Counted from the stretch's first letter, positions 34,940-47,274 are shown. The stretch is 64,000 bases of DNA from Serripes groenlandicus (GCA_031761405.1 JASEVX010000011.1:16303609-16367608), one strand, 5' to 3'. Program-made: numbers and translations. The notes: generated by a model not told the origin, from the sequence alone.

Positions 34940-36071
34940 TATAATACAACCACCGGCCAAACGCATCTACATTTATGTGGAAAGGATATGATCACGTGTC
35001 CAAAACAATCGGATGATCTCGCTTAATTTCGGCAAATCTGACTCTTCTGATTGGTTAAACGGTTACATGTATCACGTTTCCATTTGCACTGATGAGAAAT
35101 TCAGCTTTACTATTATTTATGACTTATCAAAGCGCTATGTATGCTTGTATTCGGGGATAGAATTGACATTTGACTTACTACAATCTCAAGATTCCCTCAC
35201 AATTTAATAAGAGAACCAACATGGCTCTGTATGATAAGATGTTCATAAATTATATTGATAATAAATCAGACATTGGATTTTTAGAGTGTCCCACGTGAAG
35301 TACCCATATATTAGGTTAGCCTTGACATGCAGAAAACGTTCTGACAATGTTTCAACATGCTCAAGTCAAATATGACGGACGACAAACGACGGATAAAATA
35401 CGACCACTTTAGATAAAAGTAGGGGAAGACAAACAAGTGTCTAGTTATGTACAATCACTGAAACACCTATCTAAGTTAACAAGTAATTAGTTATTATTTA
35501 AAGATCGGCTAGCATCTTGTTGACATTTTGACTGATCAACAAGAGGGTCAACATTATTGCTTCTTTACCGTCTGATTGTACAACCTTGCTATTTGTTCGA
35601 AAACCCACCATGATAAATACTGCAATTCTTCGGTTATCTTCAGGGGAAAATGCTGATTTCCATTCCAAGGCAGTTCCGGATAGTAACTCATGCGGACTAA
35701 TTCGGTTTTCACCACATGCGGACAATGTGATAATTTTGAACCGTCACATAACCGGAAACTGGAGTACTACCCAAAACTTTTATTTGAAAAGTGCATGTAT
35801 TCTAATAAAACAATTAGTATGAACGTATTTAGTATTTGTGACGCAGGATCCCTTAACTTTGAATCAGTTCTCGAGTAACTAATTGGTCACATGCAAACTC
35901 ATTTTCGAAATGGACCAATCAAAAGCCTTATTTTCAGCAAGGAGTTCAGGTTGTAAAGGTTTGGGCCCAGCTGAATTACTTGGAAATGAGGAAGAAGGCT
36001 ATTAAGACAAACATGTAAAGCTGTTCATTATGAAAGATTTCTCTTCTTTCAGAATGTTTTCAGAAGTATGT
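34940..36071. other. upstream flank of alkaline phosphatase, no gene recognised
   Basis: This must contain the promoter of the minus-strand gene, but I could not fix a start site. Overlapping open frames of 60-78 codons around 35500-35880 lack any recognisable domain. Confidence 0.5.
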
Positions 36072-36503
36072 GTATGACCTGATACAGACAACTTTTGTCG
36101 CCTGTGTAGCAGACGAATTTTGAAAACATTTCTCAAACGAGGGCTATCCGGTGACAAGGTCAAAAAACCTGAAACAGACAACTTTTGACGCCTAGATAGC
36201 AGACGAATTTTAAAAATAGTTCTCAAACGATGTCTATCCAGAGACACTGTCAATATAACCTGATGCAGACAATTGTTGACGCCTAGATAGAAGACAAATG
36301 TTGAAAACATTTCTCAAACGGGGGCTAAACGGGGACACTGTCAATATAACCTGATACAGACAACTTTTGATGCCTAGATAGCAGACGAATTTTGAAAACA
36401 TTTCTCAAACGAAGGCTAAACGGGGACACTGTCAATATAACCTGATACAGACAACTTTTGATGCCTAGGTAGCAGACGAATTTTGAAAACAGTTCTCAAA
36501 TAT
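36072..36503. repeat. ~90-bp tandem repeat, five copies
   Basis: CCTGATACAGACAACTTTTG recurs at about 36079, 36170, 36259, 36350 and 36441, with TAGCAGACGAATTTTGAAAA in each unit. The unit resembles part of a TTAA MITE arm, which may be its source. Confidence 0.85.
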
Positions 36504-36651
36504 GATAACACGGTAACGGCATCTCTGTAAGCTTGTATATATACTGGCATCGTCGCTGTGTGTTTATGCATTTAAGTGGGATTATCAAATCCCGAGTTCA
36601 ATTAATAATCCGACAATCATGTTTAATGCACAGTCACGTTCACTATATGAA

Positions 36652-36804
36652 CCCTTCATACTGCAGCAGACGACTTTGCAAAATGAAGGTAACAAATATA
36701 TTAGTAAGTACAAATTTACTCATTGAACAGAGTTAAAAACAGTGTGGTAATCGGAAAAATTGCTCATAATGAGCGGTTTCTTATGGAAGCCCTGGAGGGA
36801 CTTC
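36652..36804. mobile_element. left half of a TTAA-type MITE split by a minisatellite
   Basis: CTGCAGCAGACGACTTTGCA, AACAGTGTGGTAATCGG and AATTGCTCATAATGAGC are the ordered blocks of a type 2 element. It stops at TCTTATGGAAGC, where the minisatellite begins. Confidence 0.75.
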
Positions 36805-37427
36805 TTACTTCAATACTTCTAACTTCCATACTTCTAACTTCATTACTTCTAACTTCCAAACTTCTAACTTCATTACTTCTAACTTCATTACTTCTAACTA
36901 CATTCACTTCTAACTTCTAACTTCATTACTTCTAACTTCCAACTTCATCACTTCTATCTTCTTACTTCATTACTTCTAACTTCCATCTTCCTTACTTCTA
37001 ACTTCATTACTTCTAACTTCATCACTTCTAACTTCTAACTTCATTACTTCTAACTACATTCAATGAAGTTAGAAGTTAGAAGTGATGAAGTTAGACGTTT
37101 GGAAGTTAGAAGTAATGAAGTTAGCAGTATGGAAGTTAGAAGTATTGAAGTTAGAAGTAAGGAAGTTGGAAGTTAGAAGTAATGAAGTAAGAAGTTAGAA
37201 GTGAATTTAGTTAGAAGTAATGAAGTTAGAAGTTAGAAGTGATGAAGTTAGAAGTAATGAAGTTAGAAGTAAGGAAGTTAGAAGTAATGAAGTTAGAAGT
37301 GAATGTAGTTAGAAGTAATGAAGTTAGAAGTTGGAAGTGATGAAGTTAGAAGTAATGAAGTTAGAAGATTGGAAGTTAGAAGTAATGAAGTTAGAAGTAT
37401 GGAAGTTAGAAGTATTGAAGTAAGTAA
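36805..37427. repeat. giant inverted minisatellite (CTTCTAACTTCATTA / complement)
   Basis: About 260 bases of CTTCTAACTT(C)CATTA units are followed by about 360 bases of the complementary GAAGTTAGAAGTAATG units, with the switch near 37063. Units of 10, 15 and 17 bases are mixed. The whole could form a long intrastrand hairpin. Confidence 0.92.
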
Positions 37428-37494
37428 GCTTCCATAGTTTCTTATTTTGCCATACTGTTTTCAAATGCCGTCTGATGCCGATGCGCCAAAACGC
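37428..37494. mobile_element. right half of the split TTAA-type MITE
   Basis: GCTTCCATAGTTTCTTATTT, then TTTTCAAATGCCGTCTGATG, are the mirror of the left half at 36652-36804. TGGAAGC / GCTTCCA mark the junctions. Confidence 0.75.
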
Positions 37495-37499
37495 GATGA

Positions 37500-37731
37500 A
37501 AAACAACATTATGGCCTCTGGGTAATGTATCGATCCGGATCAGCCTGCGCAGTCCGCGCAGACTGATCCGGGCCGACACATTCCGTAATAGGTGGATAGA
37601 GGTATAGAGTAATGATTCCTGAAATAGAAAATCCACTGGAGGCGAAAAGTGTCTGTCCGGGTTAGCCTACGCGGCATGTTTGATACTTTACGCATAGACG
37701 ACAATGTTGTTTTTCTCGCGGGAAGGCTCAT
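37500..37731. mobile_element. TA-type MITE fused to a TTAA MITE
   Basis: The left terminus is missing and AACAACATTATGGCCTCTGG joins directly to the right half of a type 2 TTAA element. The right end CGCGGGAAGGCTCATA is intact. Confidence 0.75.
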
Positions 37732-37959
37732 ATATGAGTAACTTTCAATGGTCTGCCTTAAAAAACGTTCCTGAAAATAGTACGATATTTATGAAGTATG
37801 TATAATCATTCTGAAACTGATTTGAAGACATTGTGGGGTAGTGAAATTGCGATTAGTAGTTATTTATCCTCTGTCCTTCTTGTTTTTAGAAGTTCGATTT
37901 TTTTTTCAAGATTTGGACACAGGGTAAAAAAAATAAATATATATTTGGATTGTGTTCAA

Positions 37960-38490
37960 TGTAAGCTCAGTTGGAAACGACGAGTTGTATCAATCCAGGA
38001 GTTGTGGGTTCGAAACCCGGCTCAGCCGCTGATTCTTTCCGAAGATTTATACAAATCTAGCAACATTCGCGGAATTTCACCAGTTGACTGAAGCGTATAT
38101 GTGGGAAAGTAGTAACTTGCCTGGGAAGAATGGAAGTACTGTTGCGGAAAAGCCAGGCAAACATGATATGAGCCGTTCCACGAGAAAACCAACTATTATG
38201 GACTCTGCGTCATGTATCGACCCAGATCAGCCTGCGCTAATACTGGCCGACACATTCCATTTCAGAGGGATAGAGGGTATAGAGTAATGATTCCTGAAAC
38301 AGAAAATCCACAGGAGATGAACAGTGTCTGTCCAGGTTAACCTGCGCGGCATGCTTGAGCTGATCCGGATCGATACTTTACGCAGAGTCCACACTGTTGG
38401 TTTTCTCGCGGAACGGCTCATATGAGAACTGGTCGCCGTGTATATAACTGAAATACCGTTGTAAATGGCGTTAAACGCCAATCATATATA
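37960..38490 (+). mobile_element. tRNA-derived SINE, family A, interrupted by a MITE
   Basis: Head GTTGTGGGTTCGAAACCC and tail ACTGGTCGCCGTGTATAT are separated by the TA-type MITE at 38168-38421. The order of events is SINE first, MITE second. Confidence 0.85.
38168..38421. mobile_element. TA-type MITE inserted inside a SINE
   Basis: Complete ends TGAGCCGTTCCACGAGAAAA / CGCGGAACGGCTCA are flanked by TA. The sequence on either side (GCCAGGCAAACATGA and TGAGAACTGGTCGCCGTG) is one continuous SINE when compared with 12405-12710. Confidence 0.9.
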
Positions 38491-38856
38491 TATATTGTTT
38501 ATCAAAGTGAGGACATAAGTATATTTTAAAACTCCACTGCTTTATTTATAGTCTCTGTTTAAGTGTTTGTTAAACACTCCTAGTTCTGTCTTTTTATTCA
38601 CCGATATATACGTAAATAGTTATCAGTGAAAAGGAGAACGTTATAAATACGCATAGTGTACAACCAACCGTCTATAAATAATAGTGTTTATACAATATAT
38701 ACAAAACACTTCGGATTTAGCCTCGTATATCAGTATAAACACATTGACAGGTTTGACATATTTTGGGCCTATTACAGATGTGGATAATGTATGTGTATAC
38801 AATGATGGAATTGTTGACATATGAAACATTGTTGAAAGCTATATCCCAGGGAAAGC

Positions 38857-38925
38857 CATCCTCGGTACCCAAGCTATTCATAAAATATATAATATATTTT
38901 ATTAATAGACTGGGTACCGAGGATG
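38857..38925. repeat. inverted repeat with perfect 15-bp arms
   Basis: CATCCTCGGTACCCA and TGGGTACCGAGGATG enclose an AT-rich, partly self-complementary loop. It is not part of the listed MITE families. Confidence 0.8.
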
Positions 38926-38963
38926 AGGGAAAGCGTGCAAATGCAATTCACGTCCTTCGAAGC

Positions 38964-39196
38964 TTAACCCTTCCACTTATATATACGCTTTCTGACGCCT
39001 CTGCAGTAGATGGCTTTTTAAAAACCTGTTGACAAAAGAAGAAATTGCTCAAAACGAGCAATTTCTCCTTTTGTCACCATGTTTTCAACTAATTCAATTA
39101 TTGTACTTTCATTTAAATGGAGTTTCCAATTTGTTTCGTGTTTGCTGTCAGTCTTCTGCTGCAGATTTACTGTATCGGGGAAAGGTTCAGGGTTAA
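38964..39196. mobile_element. type 2 TTAA MITE
   Basis: TTAACCCTTCCACTTATATA, a central AAACGAGCAATTTCTCCTTT hairpin, and a GGGAAAGGTTCAGGGTTAA end. Confidence 0.8.
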
Positions 39197-39554
39197 GTTA
39201 TGGTATAGTTTTCACATTTGGCCTAATGTTATTATAGAGACCAATTGCTCTGATTGATTATAAGCTTTTTTTAGCTTCTATAAACCCATTTGGTAGTGTA
39301 CACTATAATATCGTGTACGAGCATCTGACAGGTGCAGATACATTCAAGGGACATAGTTAGATACCGGGGAGTCAGGGTGCGACACCCTAGCTCTGTCCGA
39401 AAAGACCCATTGGTTCTTTTACGTGCTCAGTGTATAGCACTGATACACGCTAGGCACCTTTTCCTGGAAAGTACCAGTACTTAACCTCTTAAGACGATTA
39501 GTCCATGATCCTAATTACTTACTTACTTACTTAATCATCTTCATGTTCTTGAAT

Positions 39555-39812
39555 GTGAGCTGTTCCACGAGAAAACCAACATTATGTCATTTACGTAATT
39601 TATCGATCCAGATCACCATGCGCATTCCTCGCAGGCTTAATCCGGGCCGACACATTCCGTCTCAGGGGAATAGATGTAGAAGTTATGATTCCTGAAACAG
39701 AAAGAGTCCACAGGAGGCGAAAAATGTCTGCCAGGGTTAGCTTGCGCGACATGCTCATGCTGATCCGTGTCGATACTTTACGCAATGTTGGTTTTCTCGC
39801 GGGACGGCTCAT
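39555..39812. mobile_element. TA-type MITE, near-complete
   Basis: TGAGCTGTTCCACGAGAAAA and CGCGGGACGGCTCATA bracket the usual core. Confidence 0.85.
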
Positions 39813-40492
39813 ATGTAAGGCATCAGCAAGGGACCGTCAACCAGACTTATCGTGTGTCAGTCTCTCTAGTTGAGTCCATGTATTTGTTATCATTGCAATT
39901 ATTTCTCTTCTACAAGTACCGTTTGGTCTTCTTGGCTTACTTTTCCCTTGTGGTGTCTATATGAACACTTGCTTCACGTATCGGTCGTTATGCATTCTAA
40001 ATATATGACCAATAAATGTCCTTCTCCTTCTCTTTGTCTCATATACTATACAACATTAATTGCACACCACGAAGATTGAAGAGAAAGCCAGAGAATTATT
40101 TGTTACTTCCCTCCTATATATATTATATACAGCAACACTTAAATGTTTCGGTATATACAGTATCATGCAAAAATGTTACATGTAAATAGGTAAATTGAAA
40201 ATTCCCAAAGTAGGGAAACAAAATTTAAACAAATATGACAAAAGGATCGTTTCAAAGTCATAGCATTTGAGAAAAACAATGCGTAATAGGAAAATGAAAA
40301 CAAAAAGGTAGGCGAACAGTAAAATGAATGTATGCGTCTTTTTTTTGTTTTATTGGGATTTTACGCCGTTTAAAAGAAAACAAGAGATTTGGATCTATTG
40401 ATTGAGCTAAATACGTCTGGACGCTTTGGTATTTGGGTAATGGTTAGATTGGTTGAACTATCTTTGTGGCTTTAATATATTACTGCACCGCG

Positions 40493-40725
40493 TTAACCCG
40501 TTCCCACTTGCAGCAGATGCAATCAGACTCATATGAAGCAGATGACGTTTAAAAACAGTGTGGCAAAAGATGAAATTGCTGATAAAGAGCAATTTCTCCT
40601 TTGGCCCCAAATGTTTTTAACTCTATTCAATGAATACACTTTCATTTTAAGAGATTTTTCATAATTTTGCCAAGGTGTTTTCAAAGTTGTCTGTTGAAGA
40701 TATGGTGTATGTGGCAAAGGATTAA
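40493..40725. mobile_element. type 2 TTAA MITE
   Basis: TTAACCCGTTCCCACTTGCA to TGTGGCAAAGGATTAA with the AAAGAGCAATTTCTCCTTTG core. Confidence 0.8.
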
Positions 40726-41224
40726 ATATCAAGACATTTTCTTCCAATTCTTTTCTTTAAGACATAAAGGTTTCATATATACTGACTGATGTTGTATTAT
40801 ATGTTATACATGTTGTTATGGGTCGATGGCCTTAAATCAATAAAATATTTGCCATTGTCATATAGTGTGCCTATAAACATTCTGTCAAATGCAGATATGA
40901 AAGATCGAGGTATGTTTATCTCTCTCCATGATTTTTTCTTTACTCGGCAAAAGTTTTTAAGTCCACATCTACACCTTGAGGGTATCTTAAAGACAATTCT
41001 GAAAACGATTGCGTAAAATTACAAATTCATTGCAGCGGAAACAATTTAAACAGTACAGATAATCAGCTTCTAAGTTATCTTTTGTGCCCTCCTGTGCCAT
41101 TCATGAATAACCGATGTACACCTGCAAGGCATGTACTAAATGTACGGTCGGAAAAGCATTCCATGTAAACACACGAGTATTTTCTAGTTCCTGAAGAGTG
41201 CGAGGCACAGATCTCAGACCTTAC

Positions 41225-41765
41225 GCTTAAGTTCATCCCACAGGCGTTCAATGGGGTTCAAGTCAGGAGACTTTGAACACCACGTCAGAACACGAATGTC
41301 GTTTCTCTGCGGCATATTACGTGTACCGCCAGCCGTATGGCATGTACCGCCGACTTGCATCAATTGCATGCCTGTTTTGCTTAAAATGAAGAATGGCGGC
41401 TGGCATCAGAATTTCGTTCTGATACCAGGCTGCTTTTAGATTACCATTCACCAACACTACTCTGGTCTTATTGTTAAATGACACGTCCGCCTCAATCATT
41501 ACCGACCTTCAAGGCAATTCACGTTAGCTTCATGGAAAGGTTCCCCGCGCTGCTAATAACATATTAAGCGACCATCATAGTACTGCAGAGAGAACCGGCT
41601 TTCGTCGGTGAACAACACTTGGGCCCAGTCAGCCTGAGTGTAACGAAGATGGCGCCTTGTTCGGGCTAACCTGGCATTACGATGCCTTGTCTGAAGAACA
41701 CTGCCTTTGTATGGTCTTCGTGCCCGCAAGCCATGTTCGCGTAACTCGTTTTACCATGTAGGTCA
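41225..41765 (-). pseudogene. Tc1/mariner-type transposase relic
   Basis: On the minus strand, broken frames read LREHGLRARRPYKGSVL, then RHRNARLARTRRHLRY, then WAQVLFTDESRFSL (first catalytic Asp of the DDE/D triad), and finally SPDLNPIERLWDEL. These are signature blocks of the IS630-Tc1-mariner superfamily in the correct order. Frameshifts, stops and loss of the FQQDNARPH-type middle block show it is dead. No terminal inverted repeats were identified. Confidence 0.85.
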
Positions 41766-41794
41766 ATACAAGAGGCCCAAGAGGATCACAGAGC

Positions 41795-43445
41795 GAAAAA
41801 CCCACACCCTATGTTGCCTGTCCTTTGTCAAGTTAATATGACTAAGAAGGTCATGCAAGAAAGGGTTAGGTACCAGTTAGTATTTAACAAGAGTGTTTCT
41901 AAGTTGTTGCCTATATATATCTATGTAAAACAGGTGACCCCAGTGCGGGGCCAATTTTGACCCCAGGAGTAACATTTGAACGATCTTGGTAGAAGACCAC
42001 TAGACTATTGTACTCAACATATATATAAGCTTTAGGCCTTTTCGTTTCAGACAATAAGATTTTCTAAGTTTTTCCCTATATATCTCTTAATAAAACAGGT
42101 GAGCCCTGGGGTGGGGCCAGTTTTGACCCCAGAGGCATAATTTGAATTATCTTGGTAGAGGACAACTAGATAATGCTTCACACAACATATCTTAGCTCTA
42201 GGCGTTTCGGTTTCAGACAAGAATATTTTCAAAGTTTTTCCTTATATTTCTCTATGTTATGCAGGTGATTTCAAGGTGGGGCCAAATTTCAACCCAGGGG
42301 CATAATTTGAACAATCTTTGTAAAGGACTTCTAGACAATGCTGGACACCAAATATCTAAGCTCTAGACCTTTTGGTTTCAGACAAGAACTTTTTTAAAGT
42401 GTTTTCCTGTATATTTCTATGTAAAACAAGTGACCCCGGGCGGGCCAATTTTGATCCCAGGGGCATAATTTGAACAATCTTCATAGAGGACTACTAGACT
42501 TTGCTACACACCAAATGTCTAAGCTCTAGGCCTTTCACTTTAAGACTTCTAGACAATGCTGGACACAAAATATCTAAGCTCTAGATCTTTGGGTTTCAGA
42601 CAAGAACATGTTCAAAGTGTTTCCCTGTATATTTCTATGTAAAACAAGTGAACCCCGGGCGGGGCCAATTTTGATCCCAGGGGCATAATTTGAACAATCT
42701 TCATAGAGGACTACTAGACTTTGCTACACACCAAATGTCTAAGCTCTAGGCCTTTCAGTTTCAGACAAGAAGATTTTCAAAGATTTGCAAAGATTTTCAC
42801 TATATATATCTATGTAAAACAGGTTACCCCTGGGGCGAGTCCAATTTTAACCCCAATGGGCATAATTTGAACAATCTTTGTAGAGGACTACAAGACATTG
42901 CTACACACTAAATATCGAAGCTCTATGCCTTTCGGTTTTAGACAAGAAGATTTAAAAACAAGAAGAGTGTTGAAGTTTTCACTATATATAATATAAGGAA
43001 AACAAGCCCCGACCCCTGACCGCCATGTTTTCAAAGGATCGGAATAATTTCAACAATCTTGGTAGAGGGTTACCCAAGGAACATTTGTACCAAATTATCT
43101 TTAAATCGGGCCAGTACTTTTGAACAAGAAGATTTTTAAAGTTTTAACAATACACATACAAGGAAAACAAGCTCCGCCCCCCTGGCTTTCAACAGATCGG
43201 GAATATTTGAACAATCTTGGTAGAGGGTGGTGCCCCAACGAACATTTGATGCCGCAGCAACTAAAAGTTAAACTATAATTAAATTCTTGAACAAATTTAA
43301 CAGAGGACCACCTAAGGAACATTCCTTTGAAGTTATTTTGAAATCAGTCCATTGGTTTAGTAGAAGTAATTTGTAGGAAATTGTTAATAGACGGACGTAC
43401 AGATGACGACGACGCCGGACGCCGGACGGTGAGTGATCACAAAAG
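41795..43445. repeat. diverged ~180-bp tandem repeat block
   Basis: GGGGCATAATTTGAACAATC, ACACCAAATATCTAAGCTCT and TTTCAGACAAGAA recur about seven times. The 3' end (GACGGTGAGTGATCAC) matches 7760-9180 inverted. A shorter relative lies at 33660-34060. Confidence 0.85.
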
Positions 43446-43744
43446 CTCATAATGCTCGAGCATGGTAGAAATCAATGAGGGACACGGCATTTGATTGAAC
43501 AAATATCGGTTTTCTGTAGGGCAATAAGTAGGAACGTAACAGATGAAAGTTCAATATATCATAGGCCATTACAAAAAAAAAATATTCATATTTCAAAAAT
43601 GTGGACTTTTTGTTAAGTAATATGAACCTGCCATTGATCATAAAACAAACGTGGCCATAGGAATATAGACAGGTTTGCAACATAATATTATGACATTCAT
43701 AATTACCAAATGTCCCAAAGACTTCTTACTGATTAAGCAAAACA

Positions 43745-44590
43745 CCCCACAAGTCCAGGAAACCTCAACATATCTGATATCCCTACACAATCTCGACATA
43801 TCTGATGTCCCACAATACTTTAGCTGAGCTGATACCTCACAAAGTCGCCAAAACTTTAATATATCTGATACCCCACAAAGTCACCAAAATGTTAACATTT
43901 CTGATTCCCCACAAAGTCACCAAAACTTTCACAGATCTGCTACCCCACAAAGTCTACAACACTTTAACAGATCTGATTCCCCACAAAGTCGACAAAACTT
44001 ACAGATCTGATTCCCCACAAAGTCACCAAAACTTGGACAGATCTTATTCCCCACAAAGTCACAAAAACTTGGACAGATCTTATTCCCAACGAAGTCACAA
44101 AAACGTGGACAGATCTGATTCCCAAAAAAGTCCACTCAACTTTAACATAACTGAAACCCCACACAACTTTAACAGATCTGATTCCACAAAAAGTCACAAG
44201 AACTTACAGATCGTATACCCCACAAAACTTTAACATGTTTGATACCCAACAAGACTTTGACAGATCTGATTCCCCACGAAGTCCACACAACTTTAACAGA
44301 GCTGATACCCCACAAAGTCACCTAAACTTACAGATCTGATACTTCATAAAGTCCACAAAAATTTAACAGAGCTGATACACCACAAAGTCACCAACACTTG
44401 CAGATCTTATACCCCACAAAAGTTTAACTTGTCTGATACCCAACAATACTTTGACAGATCTGATTCCACGCAAAGTCCATACAACTTTAAGGGATCTGAT
44501 ACCCCACAAACTAAACAAAACTTTAACATGTCCGATTCCCCACAAAACTTTAACATGTTCGATTCCCCACTCGACTTCAACAGATATGTT
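43745..44590. repeat. ~33-bp satellite array A
   Basis: Some 25 diverged units follow the pattern ACAGATCTGATTCCCCACAA plus AGTC(A/C)ACAAAACTTTA. The 142-residue frame across it is a by-product of the period. Confidence 0.92.
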
Positions 44591-44765
44591 CCCAGGCGCG
44601 TATCCAGGCATACGCACGTACGCCACGTACATTTCGTCAGAAAAATCGAACAAATAAAAGGTTCAAATATGCAATATAAAGACTGAAGGCTGATGGGGTA
44701 AGGGCTATGCAGAATGAAGAATGAGTTTCAGCCTGCCACTTAATTCGTGCAGTTTGGTTAGAAAC

Positions 44766-44965
44766 GCCTCGGTGGTGTAATGGTAATGATGTCCGCCTCG
44801 AGAGCGGCGACCAGTGTTTAATTCCCGGTCGGTCATACCAAACACTTGAAAGTGGTAGTATTTATTTCTCCCAATGGTGCCAAGTGTTGCGGACGGGTGA
44901 ACTGGCGTAAGGTTTAGCTTGAAATCAGCACTGATAATTTATAAAGGAAACGCCGTAACATGATG
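44766..44965 (+). mobile_element. tRNA-derived SINE, family B
   Basis: GCCTCGGTGGTGTAATGGTA, GTCCGCCTCGAGAGCGG and TTTAATTCCCGG form the head; TCATACCAAACACTTG and GGAAACGCCGTAACATGA match the copy at 33390-33612. Confidence 0.8.
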
Positions 44966-45521
44966 GAACTCCTGTTTTGGGCAATGCATCATTTCACAAA
45001 AACAGTTGTAAACATTATCTGTTTCATCGAAAGAGTTATAAGTGACAGATATATATATACATTTTGAAATTGTTATTAAACTGCCGCCGTTAGATACAGG
45101 TTTCATGCACAGATTTACGTCTGAAAGTAAACCAGCATGCATATACATTATATATATATATAGTTTAGTTGATGTATTCAACGAACCATTTGGCAACACA
45201 TTACAAGTTTCAAAAATACAAACATTAAAATAACAAGAAATTACAAGTGGAACATATGGCAGTATGTCGTTTTTTTAAAACAAACATATCAGATAAAGTA
45301 GCACATGCACGCTATCAGAGGACGATATGAGGGGCATAATTCATGTTCTTAAATCAGTATCAGAATTCCGAACTATTTGTTGTGCTTTCTCAAAAGACTA
45401 TATAAATGTCTGGAAGAATATAAAGCGTCTTCCTACGATACGCCTACTTAATATCGTCAAGCTTTATCATCGGAATTAACCTTGCATTCGTGGTCTAAGT
45501 GCATCCTGCAAGTTACGTAAT

Positions 45522-45705
45522 GTATCCTGTGATTAAACGTCATGGCTCCTTTCCTGCAACGTTCGATTTAAAACCACATTATCAAACTGGGAAGACCAAT
45601 ATATGCCCATACTGTATCCTGTGATTAAACGTGTTGCTCTGATCCTGCAATGTTCGATTTAAAACCACATTAACCAACAGGGAATACCATGATATGTATA
45701 TACAT
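45522..45705. repeat. 92-bp tandem duplication
   Basis: GTATCCTGTGATTAAACGT begins at 45522 and 45614, and GTTCGATTTAAAACCACATT occurs in both units. Confidence 0.85.
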
Positions 45706-45734
45706 CAATAAGTAGATCATTGGATGAGAACCAA

Positions 45735-46016
45735 GCCCCGGTGGCTCAATCGGTAGCGACGCGGGCTGTCAATATAAAGGTTGTTAGTTAGAACTCCAGC
45801 TCATCCATCCTAAATTCTTTCCGACGTTTGACAAAAGTCACTTTGACTCGCGTCATTCGTTTTTCACCAATATGCTTATAGTCGGTGTGGAAAACAAGCC
45901 AGTTGCTTGGAAAGTATGGTGTGGGAAAGCCAGAAAAGGCACGAGTAGGTGAACTGGCCGCCGTGATATGACTGCAAAATAGTTAAAAATTGTGTTAAAC
46001 CATAATCAATCAATAT
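45735..46016 (+). mobile_element. tRNA-derived SINE, family A
   Basis: CCCCGGTGGCTCAATCGGTA resembles the A-box side; the B-box is mutated. The body TTTCCGACGTTTGACAAAAG and the AATC tail match 12405-12710. Confidence 0.85.
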
Positions 46017-46659
46017 ATCGTAGGGCAAAAACATACTAGTATCTGAAATCACGGATGATTAACTCAACAGGATGAGGGTTAATTATTTACCTGATATAAA
46101 CGACTTCAGACAGCATATGCATGCAACATAGAACTTTTGAAAACATTGTTGAAAGTGGAGAACTACCTCAAAACAACCTCAATATTTCCCAAAAACTGTA
46201 TCAACTTTTCAATAGTTCGACGTTTCAATCTTTTCCACGGATGTTAGCAATTCAGACGAATCAGTCAAACTAGAAACGTTTATAAAACATGATTCGATGT
46301 ATATTTAAGTTAAAACTAAATCTAGGCAAAATGTTTTAAACTCTGATTTAATAATTACTTCATAATCCTATTAAATTAACCGATAACTCGAATGTCTTCA
46401 AATTACTGCTTCTAACAAGCACCTGTCCGAGCGTTCAATGTGTTAGGACAATCTCAATACACATCAGATCCCTCTTTGTTCCATGAACAAATATAGATCG
46501 TGATAAAATCATGAATACATAATCGTTATAGTTCTGTTTGTTTATTTAATTACAGGTGATGCAATAAATCTGCTTGTGGTTATGCCATGTAGATGCTCCT
46601 ACAATGCACCAGATGCACGTCTGTGCGTATATTTGATATTAATACAGGTACGCCCCTGG

Positions 46660-46985
46660 TTCCCCACAAAGTCCACAAAACGTTAACAGATCTGATACCC
46701 CATAAAGTCCACAACATTTTAACAGATCTGATACTCAACCAAGTCCACAATACTTTTAAAAGATCTGATTCCCCACAAAGTCCACACAACTTTATAGGAT
46801 ATAATACTCAACAAAGTCCACAAAACTTTTAACAGATCTGATTTCCCCACAACGTCCACAATACATTATAAGATCTGATACCCTACAAAGTCACCAAAAC
46901 TTTAACAGATCCGATTCCCCACAAAGTCCACACAACTTTATCAGATCTTATTATTATATCCTACGAAGTCACCAAAGTTTAAACA
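46660..46985. repeat. ~33-bp satellite array B
   Basis: About nine units of the same GATCTGATTCCCCACAAAGT satellite as array A, about 2 kb away. A SINE and unique sequence lie between the arrays. Confidence 0.9.
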
Positions 46986-47030
46986 GAGCTGATTTAAAGC
47001 CCACGCCACCTCAACACATCTCTGCTAGTA

Positions 47031-47274
47031 TTAACCCTTTCCCTCATACAACAATTCTGCAGCAGACGACTTTCAACATATTTTGTCAACATATCTTGTC
47101 AAAAAAATAGAAAATCTCTATAATTGAATGGATTACCTATGACTAAAAGTGGAAAACATTGTGGCAAAAGGAGAAATTGATCGTTTTGAGCAATTTCTTC
47201 TTTTGTTACTATGTTTTCAAAAAGCCGTCTGCTGCAGAGGCGTCAGAAAGCATCTATTTGAGGTAAAGGATTAA
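47031..47274. mobile_element. type 1 TTAA MITE
   Basis: TTAACCCTTTCCCTCATACA to GAGGTAAAGGATTAA, with a short internal duplication of the TTTTGTCAA segment near 47080-47100. Confidence 0.85.

Noticed and set aside
34928..34948. TATA-like box upstream of the alkaline phosphatase ATG
   Set aside because: It lies only about 10-30 bases from the start codon, too close for an ordinary 5' UTR, and AT-rich matches like this are common here.
36805..37427. CRISPR-like alternating repeat array
   Set aside because: There are no unique spacers. Units are contiguous minisatellite repeats in an animal genome, and the array inverts midway.
41251..41439. Plus-strand 62-codon frame with several Cys residues
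   Set aside because: It is the shadow of the minus-strand transposase relic.
43805..44233. A 142-codon frame in the satellite array
   Set aside because: The unit length and lack of stops in one frame create it; composition is purely repeat-derived.
44769..44840. Possible functional tRNA gene
   Set aside because: Acceptor and T arms do not pair well, and the body continues as a SINE shared with 33390-33612.
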